Source: Kitasatospora sp. MAA19
Lineage (GTDB): Bacteria; Actinomycetota; Actinomycetes; Streptomycetales; Streptomycetaceae
Direction: 5' to 3'
DNA: 64,000 nt
Assembly: GCF_029894125.1 (NCBI RefSeq)
Contig: NZ_JARXYZ010000004.1
Span: 310,001-374,000 of the forward strand
Positions 39,812 to 47,803 of the stretch are shown one piece after another. Under the pieces are notes generated by a model. The model ran no database searches. It saw nothing but the letters and a program-made list of their open reading frames with translations, and was not told the origin of the DNA. The first letter of the stretch is position 1; every line of letters starts with the position of its first letter. A program made the position numbers and the translations under genes.

Positions 39812-40834
39812 GTGGCCAGGAGAAAGAGCGATGAGCTGGGCGAGGAGTCGGCGCCCCGCCGTCGCAGGCCGCTGCGCGCGGTACTGATCGTGCTGCTGGT
39901 CCTGGCGGTGATCGCGGTCGGCCTGTGGTGGCTGCGCGAGGGGAAGACCGAGCCCGAGGGCTGCTCGGTGAAGACCCCGGCCGGCGAGGGCACCCTGGAG
40001 ATCCCGCAGGCGGCCAACGCCGCGACGATCGCCGCGGTGGCGCGCTCGCGCGGGCTGCCGGACCGGGCGACCACCATCTCGCTGGCCACCGCGATGCAGG
40101 AGTCCAAGCTGCGCAACCTCGCGGGCGGCGACCGGGACTCGCTCGGCCTGTTCCAGCAGCGGCCCTCGATGGGCTGGGGCACCCCGCAGCAGATCCAGGA
40201 CCCGGTCTACGCGACCAACAAGTTCCTGGACGGCCTGGTCAAGGTCCCCGGCTACACCCGGCTGCCGCTGACCGACGCGGCCCAGGCGGTGCAGAAGAGC
40301 GGCTACCCGCAGGCGTACGCCAAGCACGAGACCAAGGCGACGCTGCTCTCCTCGGCGCTGGCCGGCCGGGTACCGGGCTCGTTCAGCTGCGTGGTGCACG
40401 ACTACACCAAGCCGGACCCGGCGGACGCGGCCGCGCCCGCCGCGGGCGCCTCGGCCTCCCCGACCGCCGCGCCGGACCGGGCCCAGGTGCTGTCCGACCG
40501 GGTGCGCCGGGAGTTCGGCCGCACGGTGACCCCGGAGACCGGGTACACCTCGACCATCAAGGGCGCCGAGAACGCGATCGCGCTGACCCCGGACCCGTCC
40601 GCCGCCGCGCTGACCTCCTCGTCCGACGCCGGGGCCGACGCCGGGGTGAGCGCCGAGCTGGCGAGCGGCTGGGAGGTCGCCCACTGGGCGGTCGCCCAGG
40701 CCCAGCAGCTGGGCATCGCGACGGTCGCCTACGACGGGAAGATCTGGCGCAAGACCAAGTCGGAGGACGGCTGGCAGCCGCAGACCTCCGGGACGTCGAC
40801 CAAACTCGTTCAGGTCACCCTCGCCGCGTCCTGA
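39812..40834 (+). CDS. Membrane-anchored extracytoplasmic protein with lysozyme-like core
   Basis: About 340 residues. A basic N-terminus (SAPRRRRPLR) and a single helix (AVLIVLLVLAVIAVGLWWL) anchor it facing outside. The extracytoplasmic part has ISLATAMQESKLRNLAGGDR and SLGLFQQRPSMGWGTPQQIQ, the E...GxFQQRP pattern of lysozyme-like/transglycosylase folds. The tail is Ala/Ser/Pro-rich. Streptomycete relatives are often mislabelled heavy-metal transporters, which the sequence does not support. The GTG at 39812 follows GAGAGGGG; an in-frame start at 39767 is less likely. Cell-wall turnover is a reasonable but unproven role. Confidence 0.8.
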   Translation: MARRKSDELGEESAPRRRRPLRAVLIVLLVLAVIAVGLWWLREGKTEPEGCSVKTPAGEGTLEIPQAANAATIAAVARSRGLPDRATTISLATAMQESKLRNLAGGDRDSLGLFQQRPSMGWGTPQQIQDPVYATNKFLDGLVKVPGYTRLPLTDAAQAVQKSGYPQAYAKHETKATLLSSALAGRVPGSFSCVVHDYTKPDPADAAAPAAGASASPTAAPDRAQVLSDRVRREFGRTVTPETGYTSTIKGAENAIALTPDPSAAALTSSSDAGADAGVSAELASGWEVAHWAVAQAQQLGIATVAYDGKIWRKTKSEDGWQPQTSGTSTKLVQVTLAAS

Positions 40835-41123
40835 AAGGGCTGATGCACTGACGTACGGGTTGCCGCCGTACGGGTGAACCCGGTCAACCTCGGTGGACGC
40901 GGCGCCCGCTCCGGCGACCCCCGGTGGAGAACCGTCACTCCCCTTGCCCGGAGCCGGGTCCACCGGGTCGGACGGGCCCCGCCGGGCGACGTCGCCATGG
41001 TCATACGATCCGATGGTCGGTCAGAAACTTTCCTTGCTCAGGCCGAAACCTTCTGGCTTCTCAAGCGGTAACAACGTCGTCCGCCCGGCGGACGGGACGG
41101 ACCCAGACCCTTCGAGGAGCCCC

Positions 41124-41891
41124 ATGTCTCACCCCCTCACGCGCCGGATCGCCAGCGCCGCGCTGCTCGTGGCGGCCGGAGCGACCCCGCTGGTCGCGGC
41201 CGGCTCCGCGTCCGCCCTGGGCGGCGACGCCCTGCTGCCCAAGAGCGACCTGGCCGCGCCGCTGGGCCAGCTGACCAACACCGACACCGGTTCCACCCTC
41301 CAGCACACCACCCACCAGCTGGGCCAGGCCGCCGGCAGCACCGGCGCCGCCACCGTCGCCGCGGGCGTACCGGCCTCCGCCGACGCCGCCGGCACCATCG
41401 TCGCCCACCAGCTCCCCGAGGCGAACGAGAAGGCCGGCTCGCTGACCGCCCCGGTCGACCAGACCGCCGCCACCACCGGCCAGCTCTCCGCCGTCACCCC
41501 GAAGGTCGCCTCCGCGCTGGCCGACAAGCTCGGCGAGGCCGTCACCGGCAAGGGCGTCGGCACCCGCAGCGCCGCCGCCAGCCCGGTCGGCGGGCTCTCC
41601 CAGGCCGGCTCCGTCGCCCAGGGCCTGCCCGGCGCCGACAAGCTCGCCGGCGCCGTCCCCGGCACCAACGCCGTCACCGACGCGCTGCCGCTCGGCGCCG
41701 TCCAGCGCGCGCTGCCGGCCCTGCCCGGCACCGACGTCCTGGGCCTGGCCGAGCACGGCTCGGCCAACCGCCTCGGCGGCGCCGACCTCGGCCCGAACAA
41801 CCCGCTGTCCGGCCTCACCGGCGCGCTCGGCCCGGTCGGCGGCCTGCTGCACGGTGTGAACGGCGGCAGCATCAGCGGCCTGCCGCTGTAA
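41124..41891 (+). CDS. Secreted Ala/Gly-rich protein, function unknown
   Basis: A 255-residue protein with a clear Sec signal peptide: RR, then IASAALLVAAGATPLVAAGS and an ASA cleavage site near residue 32. The mature part is low in complexity, rich in Ala, Gly, Thr and Leu (repeated LGGA-, LPGT- and AVPGT-like units), with no cysteine and no catalytic motif. Similar streptomycete proteins have been called ATP-binding proteins, for which I see no P-loop. The ATG follows CGAGGAG. An upstream AT-richer region (about 41010-41075) probably holds the promoter. A 13-bp terminator follows. It is probably a cell-surface or matrix protein. Confidence 0.75.
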   Translation: MSHPLTRRIASAALLVAAGATPLVAAGSASALGGDALLPKSDLAAPLGQLTNTDTGSTLQHTTHQLGQAAGSTGAATVAAGVPASADAAGTIVAHQLPEANEKAGSLTAPVDQTAATTGQLSAVTPKVASALADKLGEAVTGKGVGTRSAAASPVGGLSQAGSVAQGLPGADKLAGAVPGTNAVTDALPLGAVQRALPALPGTDVLGLAEHGSANRLGGADLGPNNPLSGLTGALGPVGGLLHGVNGGSISGLPL

Positions 41892-41929
41892 CCGTCCGCG
41901 GCATCGCGCGGTATCGCAGGGCATGACGA

Positions 41930-41959
41930 AGGGGCCGGTGTCGGTGGACACCGGCCCCT
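41930..41959. terminator. 13-bp hairpin terminator between secreted protein gene and dapC
   Basis: A perfect 13-bp stem (41930-41942 with 41947-41959) and a GGTG loop between convergent genes. Confidence 0.85.
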
Positions 41960-41972
41960 CTCGCGCTCCCCG

Positions 41973-43121
41973 CTAGCGGGCCGCGTTCAGCCGCTCCACG
42001 GCCGCGGCCACCCGCTCGTCGGTCGCGGTGAACGCGACCCGGACGAAGCGCTCGCCGGCCGGCCCGTAGAAGTCGCCGGGCGCCACCAGGATGCCCAGCC
42101 CGGCCAGCTCGGCCACGGTCTCCCAGCACGGGCGGTCCTGCGTCGCCCACAGGTAGAGGCTCGCCTCCGAGTGCTCGACCCGGAAGCCGTACGCCTCCAG
42201 CGCCGTCCGCAGCGCCGAGCGCCGGGCCGCGTACCGCTCCCGCTGCTCCGCCACGTGCGCGTCGTCCGACAGCGCCGCGATCGTCGCCGCCTGGACCGGC
42301 GCGGGCACGATCATGCCGCCGTGCTTGCGCACCTCCAGCAGCTCCTTGACCACCACCGGGTCGCCCGCCACGAAGGAGGCGCGGTAGCCGGCCAGGTTGG
42401 AGCGCTTGGAGAGCGAGTGGACGGCCAGCAGGCCCTCGTGGCCGCCCCCGCAGACGTCCGGGTGCAGGACCGAGACCGGCTCGGCCGTCCAGCCCAGCTC
42501 CAGGTAGCACTCGTCGCTGACCAGCAGCGCCCCGTGCTCCCGGGCCCAGGCGACGGTACGGCGCAGCTCGTCCTCGCCGAGCACCCGGCCGGTCGGGTTG
42601 GACGGCGAGTTCACCCAGAGCAGGCGGACGCGGGAGCCGTCCAGCTCGTCCACCGAGTCGTACTCGACCGGCTCCGCGCCGCACAGCCGCGCGCCCACCT
42701 CGTAGGTCGGGTAGGCCAGCCGCGGGTAGGCGACCTGGTCGCCCGGACCGAGGCCGAGCTGGGTCGGCAGCCAGGCCACCAGCTCCTTGGAGCCGACGGT
42801 CGGCAGCACGGCCTGCGGGCCGATCTCGGCGCCGCAGCGGCGGTGCAGCCAGCCGGCGACCGCCTCGCGCAGCTCCACCGGGCCCCAGACCGTCGGGTAG
42901 CCCGGCGTGTCGGTGGCGGCGGCCAGCGCCTTCTGGATCACCTCGGGGACCGGGTCCACCGGGGTGCCCACCGAGAAGTCGCAGAGACCTCCCGGGTGGG
43001 CCAGCGCGGTCGCCTTGTACGGCTCCAGCTTGTCCCAGGGGAAGACCGGCAGGAGGTCGGAAACGCGGCGCGCCGCCCCCGGGTGGCCCGGGAACGGCGC
43101 GCGCGTGCTGTTGGTGCTCAC
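41973..43121 (-). CDS. dapC: Succinyldiaminopimelate transaminase (DapC)
   Basis: A 382-residue fold-type I PLP aminotransferase that makes N-succinyl-LL-2,6-diaminopimelate in lysine/DAP synthesis, the step before DapE. DFSVGTPVDPVPEVIQKALA and GYPTVWGPVELREAVAGWLH open the fold; VNSPSNPTGRVL and SDECYLELGW bind the cofactor; VHSLSKRSNLAGYRASFVAG carries the PLP lysine. The N-terminal sequence VSDLLPVFPWDKLEPYKATA is typical of actinobacterial DapC. The GTG at 43121 is the start. The ferredoxin gene lies 20 bp upstream on the same strand, the same pair as Rv1177-Rv1178 in M. tuberculosis. Confidence 0.93.
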   Translation of the reverse strand: MSTNSTRAPFPGHPGAARRVSDLLPVFPWDKLEPYKATALAHPGGLCDFSVGTPVDPVPEVIQKALAAATDTPGYPTVWGPVELREAVAGWLHRRCGAEIGPQAVLPTVGSKELVAWLPTQLGLGPGDQVAYPRLAYPTYEVGARLCGAEPVEYDSVDELDGSRVRLLWVNSPSNPTGRVLGEDELRRTVAWAREHGALLVSDECYLELGWTAEPVSVLHPDVCGGGHEGLLAVHSLSKRSNLAGYRASFVAGDPVVVKELLEVRKHGGMIVPAPVQAATIAALSDDAHVAEQRERYAARRSALRTALEAYGFRVEHSEASLYLWATQDRPCWETVAELAGLGILVAPGDFYGPAGERFVRVAFTATDERVAAAVERLNAAR

Positions 43122-43141
43122 AGCTCAGTTTCCACCGATCG

Positions 43142-43468
43142 TCAGTGGTCGGCGTTCTGCGGCGGCAGAGCGGCGATGAACGGGTGGTCACGCTCGATCA
43201 GGCCCAGCTTCGAGGCGCCGCCGGGAGAACCCAGGTCGTCGAAGAACTCGACGTTCGCCTTGTAGTAGTCCTTCCACTCCTCAGGAGTGTCGTCCTCGTA
43301 GAAGATCGCCTCGACCGGGCAGACCGGCTCGCAAGCGCCACAGTCGACACACTCATCCGGGTGGATGTAGAGCGATCGCTCGCCCTCGTAGATGCAGTCA
43401 ACCGGGCACTCTTCGATGCACGCCTTGTCCTTCACGTCGACACAAGGCTGCGCGATGACGTAGGTCAC
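43142..43468 (-). CDS. fdxA: Ferredoxin with [3Fe-4S] and [4Fe-4S] clusters
   Basis: A 108-residue 7Fe ferredoxin. The start TYVIAQPCVDVKDKACIEEC gives the [3Fe-4S]-type pattern (Cys-x7-Cys-x3-Cys), followed by CPVDCIYEG and the CVDCGACEPVCPVEA motif for the [4Fe-4S] cluster. The C-terminal EWKDYYKANVEFFDDLGSPG is characteristic of actinobacterial FdxA/FdxC. It transfers electrons in the cytoplasm, potentially to cytochromes P450 or glutamate synthase-like enzymes. The GTG follows a GAGGA. It forms a short operon with dapC. Confidence 0.95.
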   Translation of the reverse strand: MTYVIAQPCVDVKDKACIEECPVDCIYEGERSLYIHPDECVDCGACEPVCPVEAIFYEDDTPEEWKDYYKANVEFFDDLGSPGGASKLGLIERDHPFIAALPPQNADH

Positions 43469-43599
43469 GCTGTCGTTCCTCCTCGGAAGGGCCGTGGCGG
43501 CCCGTTCTGTTCTACTCGCGTGCGCGGTGAGCGCGGCGTCGTCGATGCCCGCCCCTAGTATCGCGGGTCGGAGACCGCAAATGCACAGGAGGTGCCCAG

Positions 43600-44613
43600 A
43601 TGACGGCAGGCGGGCCGGTTCAGGACCGTCCGGAGGTCCGGATAGATCGCTCTGACGTGGGACGACGCGTGTCCGTCCGGCGCATCTCGGAGTTCGTGGG
43701 CGACCGGCCGGTGTTCCGGGATGCGATCGGCGTGCTCACATCGTGGGACGATCATGGGTTGACGGTCGCCCCGCGCAGCGGCGAGCCGGTCTCCTTCGCC
43801 GAGAAGCTGCTGGTCGCGGGCAAGGTCGTACCGCTCTTCCCGGCCCGCCGCGCTCCCCTGCCCGCCGCCACGCCCGTCGAACTCCAGCGGATCGCGGCCC
43901 GCGGCTGGCCCGCCGTCGAACAGGAACCGCTCGGCGAGTGGACGCTGCGCGCCTCGGCCGGCTTCACCCGGCGGGCCAACTCGGTGCAGGCGCTCGGCGA
44001 CCCCGGGCTCGCGCTGCCCGACGCGCTCGCGGCCGTCCGCGCCTGGTACACGGCCCGCGACCTGCCCGCGTACGTCGAGGTGCTCACCCCCGGTTCGCCG
44101 GCGGACCTGCGGGCCGAGCTCGACCGGCTGGGCGCCGGCTACGCGCCCACCCTGGTCCGGACGGCCCCGCTGGCCGGGCTCACCCGGATCGGCTCCGGGC
44201 ACGACCGGGTCCGGCTCGCGCGGACGGCGGACGCGGCCTGGCTCTCGCTCTACCGGCGGGTCGGCGAGGACGAGGCGCTGGAGGAGGCCGCCCGGCAGGT
44301 GGTGCACGGCGGGCCGTCGGTCTGGTTCGCCACCGTGCCCGGCGCCCCCGGGCAGCCGCCGCTGGCGATCGGACGCTGTGTCATCGACGGGTCCTGGGCC
44401 TGCTTCGGTGCGATCGAGGTCGTGCCGTACGCCCGACGGGCCGGACTGGCCACGACCGTCATGGCGGTGCTCGCCGCCCGGGCCGCCGAGGAGGGGGCGA
44501 CCGGCGGATACCTGCAGGTCGAGGCGGACAATGCCGGTGCGATCGCGCTCTATGACGGACTCGGCTTCACGACCAGTCACACTTACCACTACGCCCTTCT
44601 CCCCCAGGGGTAG
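43600..44613 (+). CDS. GNAT N-acetyltransferase with N-terminal SH3-like domain
   Basis: A 337-residue protein. The first 75 residues (VGRRVSVRRISEFVGDRPVF, IGVLTSWDDHGLTVAPRSGE) look like a small barrel. The central and C-terminal parts are two GNAT-like units: AARGWPAVEQEPLGEWTLRA and, with the acetyl-CoA motif, IEVVPYARRAGLATTVMAVL then YLQVEADNAGAIALYDGLGF. The architecture matches the Rv0428c-like family. The substrate is unknown. The ATG at 43600 has a perfect AGGAGGTG ribosome site. It is divergent from the ferredoxin-dapC operon and followed 88 bp later by the SirB1-like gene. Confidence 0.87.
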   Translation: MTAGGPVQDRPEVRIDRSDVGRRVSVRRISEFVGDRPVFRDAIGVLTSWDDHGLTVAPRSGEPVSFAEKLLVAGKVVPLFPARRAPLPAATPVELQRIAARGWPAVEQEPLGEWTLRASAGFTRRANSVQALGDPGLALPDALAAVRAWYTARDLPAYVEVLTPGSPADLRAELDRLGAGYAPTLVRTAPLAGLTRIGSGHDRVRLARTADAAWLSLYRRVGEDEALEEAARQVVHGGPSVWFATVPGAPGQPPLAIGRCVIDGSWACFGAIEVVPYARRAGLATTVMAVLAARAAEEGATGGYLQVEADNAGAIALYDGLGFTTSHTYHYALLPQG

Positions 44614-44701
44614 CACCGCCGTCCGACCCGCCCGCCCGAGCCGCCCGCCCACCCGACTCGTCCGCTTGCCCGCCCGCCGTACGAAAGCCGTCGCCGTCAC
44701 C

Positions 44702-45574
44702 GTGACCGAGCAGAGCAGAGACCGCTTCCGGACCGCCGCCCGCGCCGAGCCCGCCGACCCGGTGCTGCTCTGCCTGCTCGCCGCCGCCGAACACGGCCCG
44801 GTCCTGGACCCGGACGACCCGGGCGAACCGCCCAGCGTGGACGCCCTGCTCGCCGCCTGCGAGGCCGCCCTGGAGCGGCACGCGAGCGCCGTCCGGCTCG
44901 CCGTCGCCGAACGCGCCCCCGCCGGGCCGGAGGAGACCGCCGCCCTGCTCGCCGCCGTCCTCGGCGGGCGGGAGCGGTTCCACGGGCAGCAGTCCGACTA
45001 CCGGCGGCTCGAATCCTCGCTGCTGCCCGACGTGCTGCGGCGCCGGCGCGGACTGCCGATCATGCTGTCCCTGGTGTGGATGGCGGTCGGGCGGCGGGCC
45101 GGGCTCACCGTCCACGGCATCGCGCTGCCCGGCCACTTCATCGTCGCCGTCGGCGGCCCGGCCGGCGGCGAGGAGTACGTGCTCGCCGACCCCTTCCACG
45201 GCGGACGGCTGCTCGACCCGGACGACGCGGAACGCCTGGTCCACACCGCCGGGCAGGAGTTCACCCCCGACCTGCTCACCCCGGCCCAGCCGCTCGACAT
45301 CGTGCTGCGCGTGCTCGGCAACATCCGCGCCTGGGCCGCTGACCGCCCCGAACACGCCCGCACCCAGCTCTGGGCCGCCGAACTCTCCCTCCTGCTGCCC
45401 CGCCACCCCGCCCAGCTCCGCCTCGAACGAGCCGAACTCCTCGTGCGCACCGGCGACTTCCTCGGCGGCTCGGCCGAGATGGACGCCTACGCGCAGATCC
45501 TCGACGCCTTCGACCCGGACACCGCCGCCAAGGTCCGCCAGGAGGCCCGGGCCGCCCGGCACCGCCTCAACTGA
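44702..45574 (+). CDS. SirB1-like transglutaminase-fold protein
   Basis: A 290-residue protein similar to the SirB1/transglutaminase-like family: LAAVLGGRERFHGQQSDYRR, then LPDVLRRRRGLPIMLSLVWM, GIALPGHFIVAVGG and EYVLADPFHGGRLLD. The His/Asp of the papain-like triad are recognisable (PGHF, LADP), but the usual Cys position is not obvious: the sequence reads LPIMLSLVWM where others have a Cys-bearing or serine loop, so it may be non-catalytic. The C-terminal third has TPR-like helices. The GTG at 44702 lacks a strong ribosome site and the frame is open far upstream, so the start is uncertain. Its stop lies 7 bp from that of the convergent response regulator. Confidence 0.8.
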   Translation: MTEQSRDRFRTAARAEPADPVLLCLLAAAEHGPVLDPDDPGEPPSVDALLAACEAALERHASAVRLAVAERAPAGPEETAALLAAVLGGRERFHGQQSDYRRLESSLLPDVLRRRRGLPIMLSLVWMAVGRRAGLTVHGIALPGHFIVAVGGPAGGEEYVLADPFHGGRLLDPDDAERLVHTAGQEFTPDLLTPAQPLDIVLRVLGNIRAWAADRPEHARTQLWAAELSLLLPRHPAQLRLERAELLVRTGDFLGGSAEMDAYAQILDAFDPDTAAKVRQEARAARHRLN

Positions 45575-45581
45575 CGGCCCC

Positions 45582-46211
45582 CTACAGCCAACCCTTCTCG
45601 CGGGCGATCCGCACCGCCTCGGTGCGGTTGCGGGCCTCGGTCTTCTGGATCGCCATCGACAGGTAGTTGCGGACCGTCCCCTCCGACAGGTGCAGCCGCC
45701 TCGCGATGTCCGCGTTCACCGCGCCGTCGGCCGCCGCGCCCAGCACGTCCCGCTCGCGCGCCGTCAGCGGGTTCGCGCCCTCCGCCAGCGCGGCCGCCGC
45801 CAGCGCCGGATCGATCACCCGCTCCCCGCGCAACACCCGGCGGATCGCCTCCGCCAGCTCCGAGGCCGGCGCGTCCTTCACCAGGAAGGCGTCCGCACCC
45901 GACTCCATCGCCCGCCGCAGGTACCCCGGCCGGCCGAAGGTCGTCGCGATCACCACCCTCGTCCCCGGTGCATGGCGGCGCAGCTCCGCGGCCGCCTCGA
46001 TGCCCGTCATCCCCGGCATCTCGATGTCCAGCACGGCCACCTGCACCCCGTGCGCCAGCACCGCCGCCACCACCTCGTCGCCGCGTCCCACCTGCGCGAC
46101 GACGTCGATGTCGCCCTCCAGCCCGAGCAGCGCCGCCAGCGCCTCCCGGACCATCCCCTGATCCTCGGCGAGGAGGACGCGGATCAGGGCCCCGTTCTGT
46201 GTGTCGCTCAT
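45582..46211 (-). CDS. NarL/DesR-type response regulator
   Basis: A 209-residue two-component regulator. The receiver domain (about residues 8-125) has the acidic pair in LAEDQG, the phosphorylated Asp in VAVLDIEMPGMTGIEAA and the switch residues in VVIATTFGRPGYL and FLVKDAPASEL. The LuxR helix-turn-helix is NPLTARERDVLGAAADGAVN, then ADIARRLHLSEGTVRNYLSM. The ATG at 46211 follows AAGGTCG. It most resembles the DesK/DesR-type pairs that control ABC exporters. The matching kinase-exporter operon is 1.6 kb away, separated by two plus-strand genes (merR and an acetyltransferase). Confidence 0.9.
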   Translation of the reverse strand: MSDTQNGALIRVLLAEDQGMVREALAALLGLEGDIDVVAQVGRGDEVVAAVLAHGVQVAVLDIEMPGMTGIEAAAELRRHAPGTRVVIATTFGRPGYLRRAMESGADAFLVKDAPASELAEAIRRVLRGERVIDPALAAAALAEGANPLTARERDVLGAAADGAVNADIARRLHLSEGTVRNYLSMAIQKTEARNRTEAVRIAREKGWL

Positions 46212-46239
46212 GGCCACGACCTTAGGTGTCCCCCGCAGC

Positions 46240-46270
46240 TTGCGTCTCCCGTAGGGGGAGACGCCAGGCT
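46240..46270 (+). promoter_or_regulatory. MerR-type promoter/operator with 19-bp spacer
   Basis: TTGCGT (46240-46245) and CAGGCT (46265-46270) are separated by 19 bp. The dyad GCGTCTCCC-GTAGG-GGGAGACGC (46242-46264) falls between and onto them, which is the arrangement recognised by MerR-family activators. The merR ATG is only 8 bases beyond the -10 element, so the transcript should be leaderless. The element lies 29 bp from the divergent response regulator start and might affect it. Confidence 0.65.
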
Positions 46271-46277
46271 GGACCCC

Positions 46278-47222
46278 ATGGACGGCAACGACGCCCACTA
46301 CTCGATCGGCGACCTCGCCCGGCGCACCGGGCTCACCGTGAAGACCATCCGCTTCTACGCCGACACCGGCCTCGTGCCGCCCACCGACCGCACCACCGCC
46401 GGCTACCGGCGCTACGACGTCCACGCCCTCGCCCGGCTCGACCTCGTCCGCACGCTGCGCGAACTCGGCCTCGACCTGGCCGCCATCCGCCGCGTCCTGG
46501 AACGGGAGACCCCGCTGCACGAGGTCGCCGCCGCGCACGCCGAGGCGATCGACGTCCAGATCCGCACCCTGCGACTGCGCCGCGCCGTCCTACGGGCCGT
46601 CGCCCAACGCGCGTCCACACCAGAGGAGACGACACTCATGCACAAGCTCGCCAAGCTCTCCGACGCCGAACGCCGGCGCCTCGTCCACGACTTCATCGAC
46701 GACACCTTCGGCGGACTGGACGCCAACCCGGCGTTCGTCGCGATGCTCCGCTCCGCGATGCCCGAACTACCCGACGAGCCCAGCGCGGAGCAGGTCGAGG
46801 CGTGGGTCGAGCTCGGCGAACTCGTCCAGGACCCGGACTTCCGCGCGGCGATCCGCGCGATGGCCGAACACCAGGCCGCCGAACGGGCCGACGGCGACAC
46901 CACCGGGCTGCACCACGACCTCACCGCGACGGTGCGCTCGCTGGTCGGCGCCGCGCTGGCCGACGGCATCGCGCCGTCCGCCCCGGAGGCCGACGCCGTC
47001 CTCGCCGGCTTGACCGCCGCGTACGCCGAGACCTTCGGCCGCCCGGACGACGCCGCCCTCCGCCAGTGGCTGCTCACCCGCCTGGAAACCGCCAACGACC
47101 CGCGCGCGGAGCGCTACTGGCACCTGCTCGCGGCGATCAACGGCTGGCCCGCCCCGGACAGCCTGCGGGAGGTATTCGAGTGGTTCACCGCCGCCCTGCG
47201 GGCCAGACTGGCGGCATGCTGA
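46278..47222 (+). CDS. MerR family transcriptional regulator
   Basis: A 314-residue regulator. The winged helix-turn-helix is at residues about 7-75: YSIGDLARRTGLTVKTIRFY, ADTGLVPPTDRTTAGYRRYD and LDLVRTLRELGLDLAAIRRV. A dimerising helix follows, then a long helical C-terminal domain of about 190 residues (LAKLSDAERRRLVHDFIDDT onward) that may sense a ligand; no metal-binding cysteine pattern is present, so it is not a metal sensor. The ATG at 46278 lies right after its own MerR-type promoter. It overlaps the downstream acetyltransferase by 7 bases (ATGCTGA), so the two are coupled. Confidence 0.9.
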   Translation: MDGNDAHYSIGDLARRTGLTVKTIRFYADTGLVPPTDRTTAGYRRYDVHALARLDLVRTLRELGLDLAAIRRVLERETPLHEVAAAHAEAIDVQIRTLRLRRAVLRAVAQRASTPEETTLMHKLAKLSDAERRRLVHDFIDDTFGGLDANPAFVAMLRSAMPELPDEPSAEQVEAWVELGELVQDPDFRAAIRAMAEHQAAERADGDTTGLHHDLTATVRSLVGAALADGIAPSAPEADAVLAGLTAAYAETFGRPDDAALRQWLLTRLETANDPRAERYWHLLAAINGWPAPDSLREVFEWFTAALRARLAAC

Positions 47223-47707
47223 GCCTGGAACGACTCCGACCCGACCACGCCGAGGCGCTCCTCGCCTTCGAGGAGGCCAACCGCGCCTACTTCGCGCGCA
47301 CCGTCCCCGACCGGGGTGACGCCTACTTCGCCGACTTCCCGGCCCGCCATGCCGCCCTCCTCGCCGAACAGGCCGCCGGCACCTGCCACTTCCACCTCAT
47401 CCTCGACCCGGCCGGCACCCTGCTCGGCCGCCTCAACCTGGTCGACGTCGAGGGCGGCGGCGCCGAGCTCGGCTACCGCGTCGGTGAAGCCGCGGCCGGC
47501 CGGGGCGTCGCCACCGCCGCCGTCGGCGAGGCCTGCCGCCTCGCCGCCACCGGCTACGGCCTGACCTCGCTGACCGCCGTCACCACGCTGGACAACGCCG
47601 CCTCCGCGGCCGTCCTCACCCGCAACGCCTTCACCGTCGTCGGGAGGCTCACCATCGACGACCGCCCCGCCCTCCGCTTCCGCCGCCACCTCGCCGACGG
47701 CGGCTGA
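47216..47707 (+). CDS. GNAT acetyltransferase (RimJ/RimL type)
   Basis: A 163-residue acetyl-CoA-dependent acetyltransferase. LSLERLRPDHAEALLAFEEA, then FHLILDPAGTLLGRLNLVDV, ELGYRVGEAAAGRGVATAAV (acetyl-CoA-binding Q/RxxGxG/A-type loop) and VTTLDNAASAAVLTRNAFTV. This fits ribosomal-protein or small-molecule (possibly drug) N-acetyltransferases. It is co-translated with the MerR regulator, whose start codon overlap implies control by it; induction by a toxic ligand that MerR senses and the enzyme acetylates would be a reasonable hypothesis. Confidence 0.87.
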   Translation: MLSLERLRPDHAEALLAFEEANRAYFARTVPDRGDAYFADFPARHAALLAEQAAGTCHFHLILDPAGTLLGRLNLVDVEGGGAELGYRVGEAAAGRGVATAAVGEACRLAATGYGLTSLTAVTTLDNAASAAVLTRNAFTVVGRLTIDDRPALRFRRHLADGG

Positions 47708-47803
47708 CCGCCCCGGCCACCGGGTCGCGGCACCCGGACGGCCGTCCCGCACCCGACGGGTCGGCCGGTGCCCCGGCTGTCAGCCGGTTCGGCCCCGGAC
47801 GGT

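Noticed and set aside
39767..40834. Label heavy-metal transporter used for relatives of this protein
   Set aside because: There is only one membrane helix and no metal-binding motif, while the extracytoplasmic core has a lysozyme-like EF...GLFQQRP pattern.
41124..41891. Label ATP-binding protein often given to such secreted proteins
   Set aside because: There is no Walker motif; it has a signal peptide and a low-complexity mature region.
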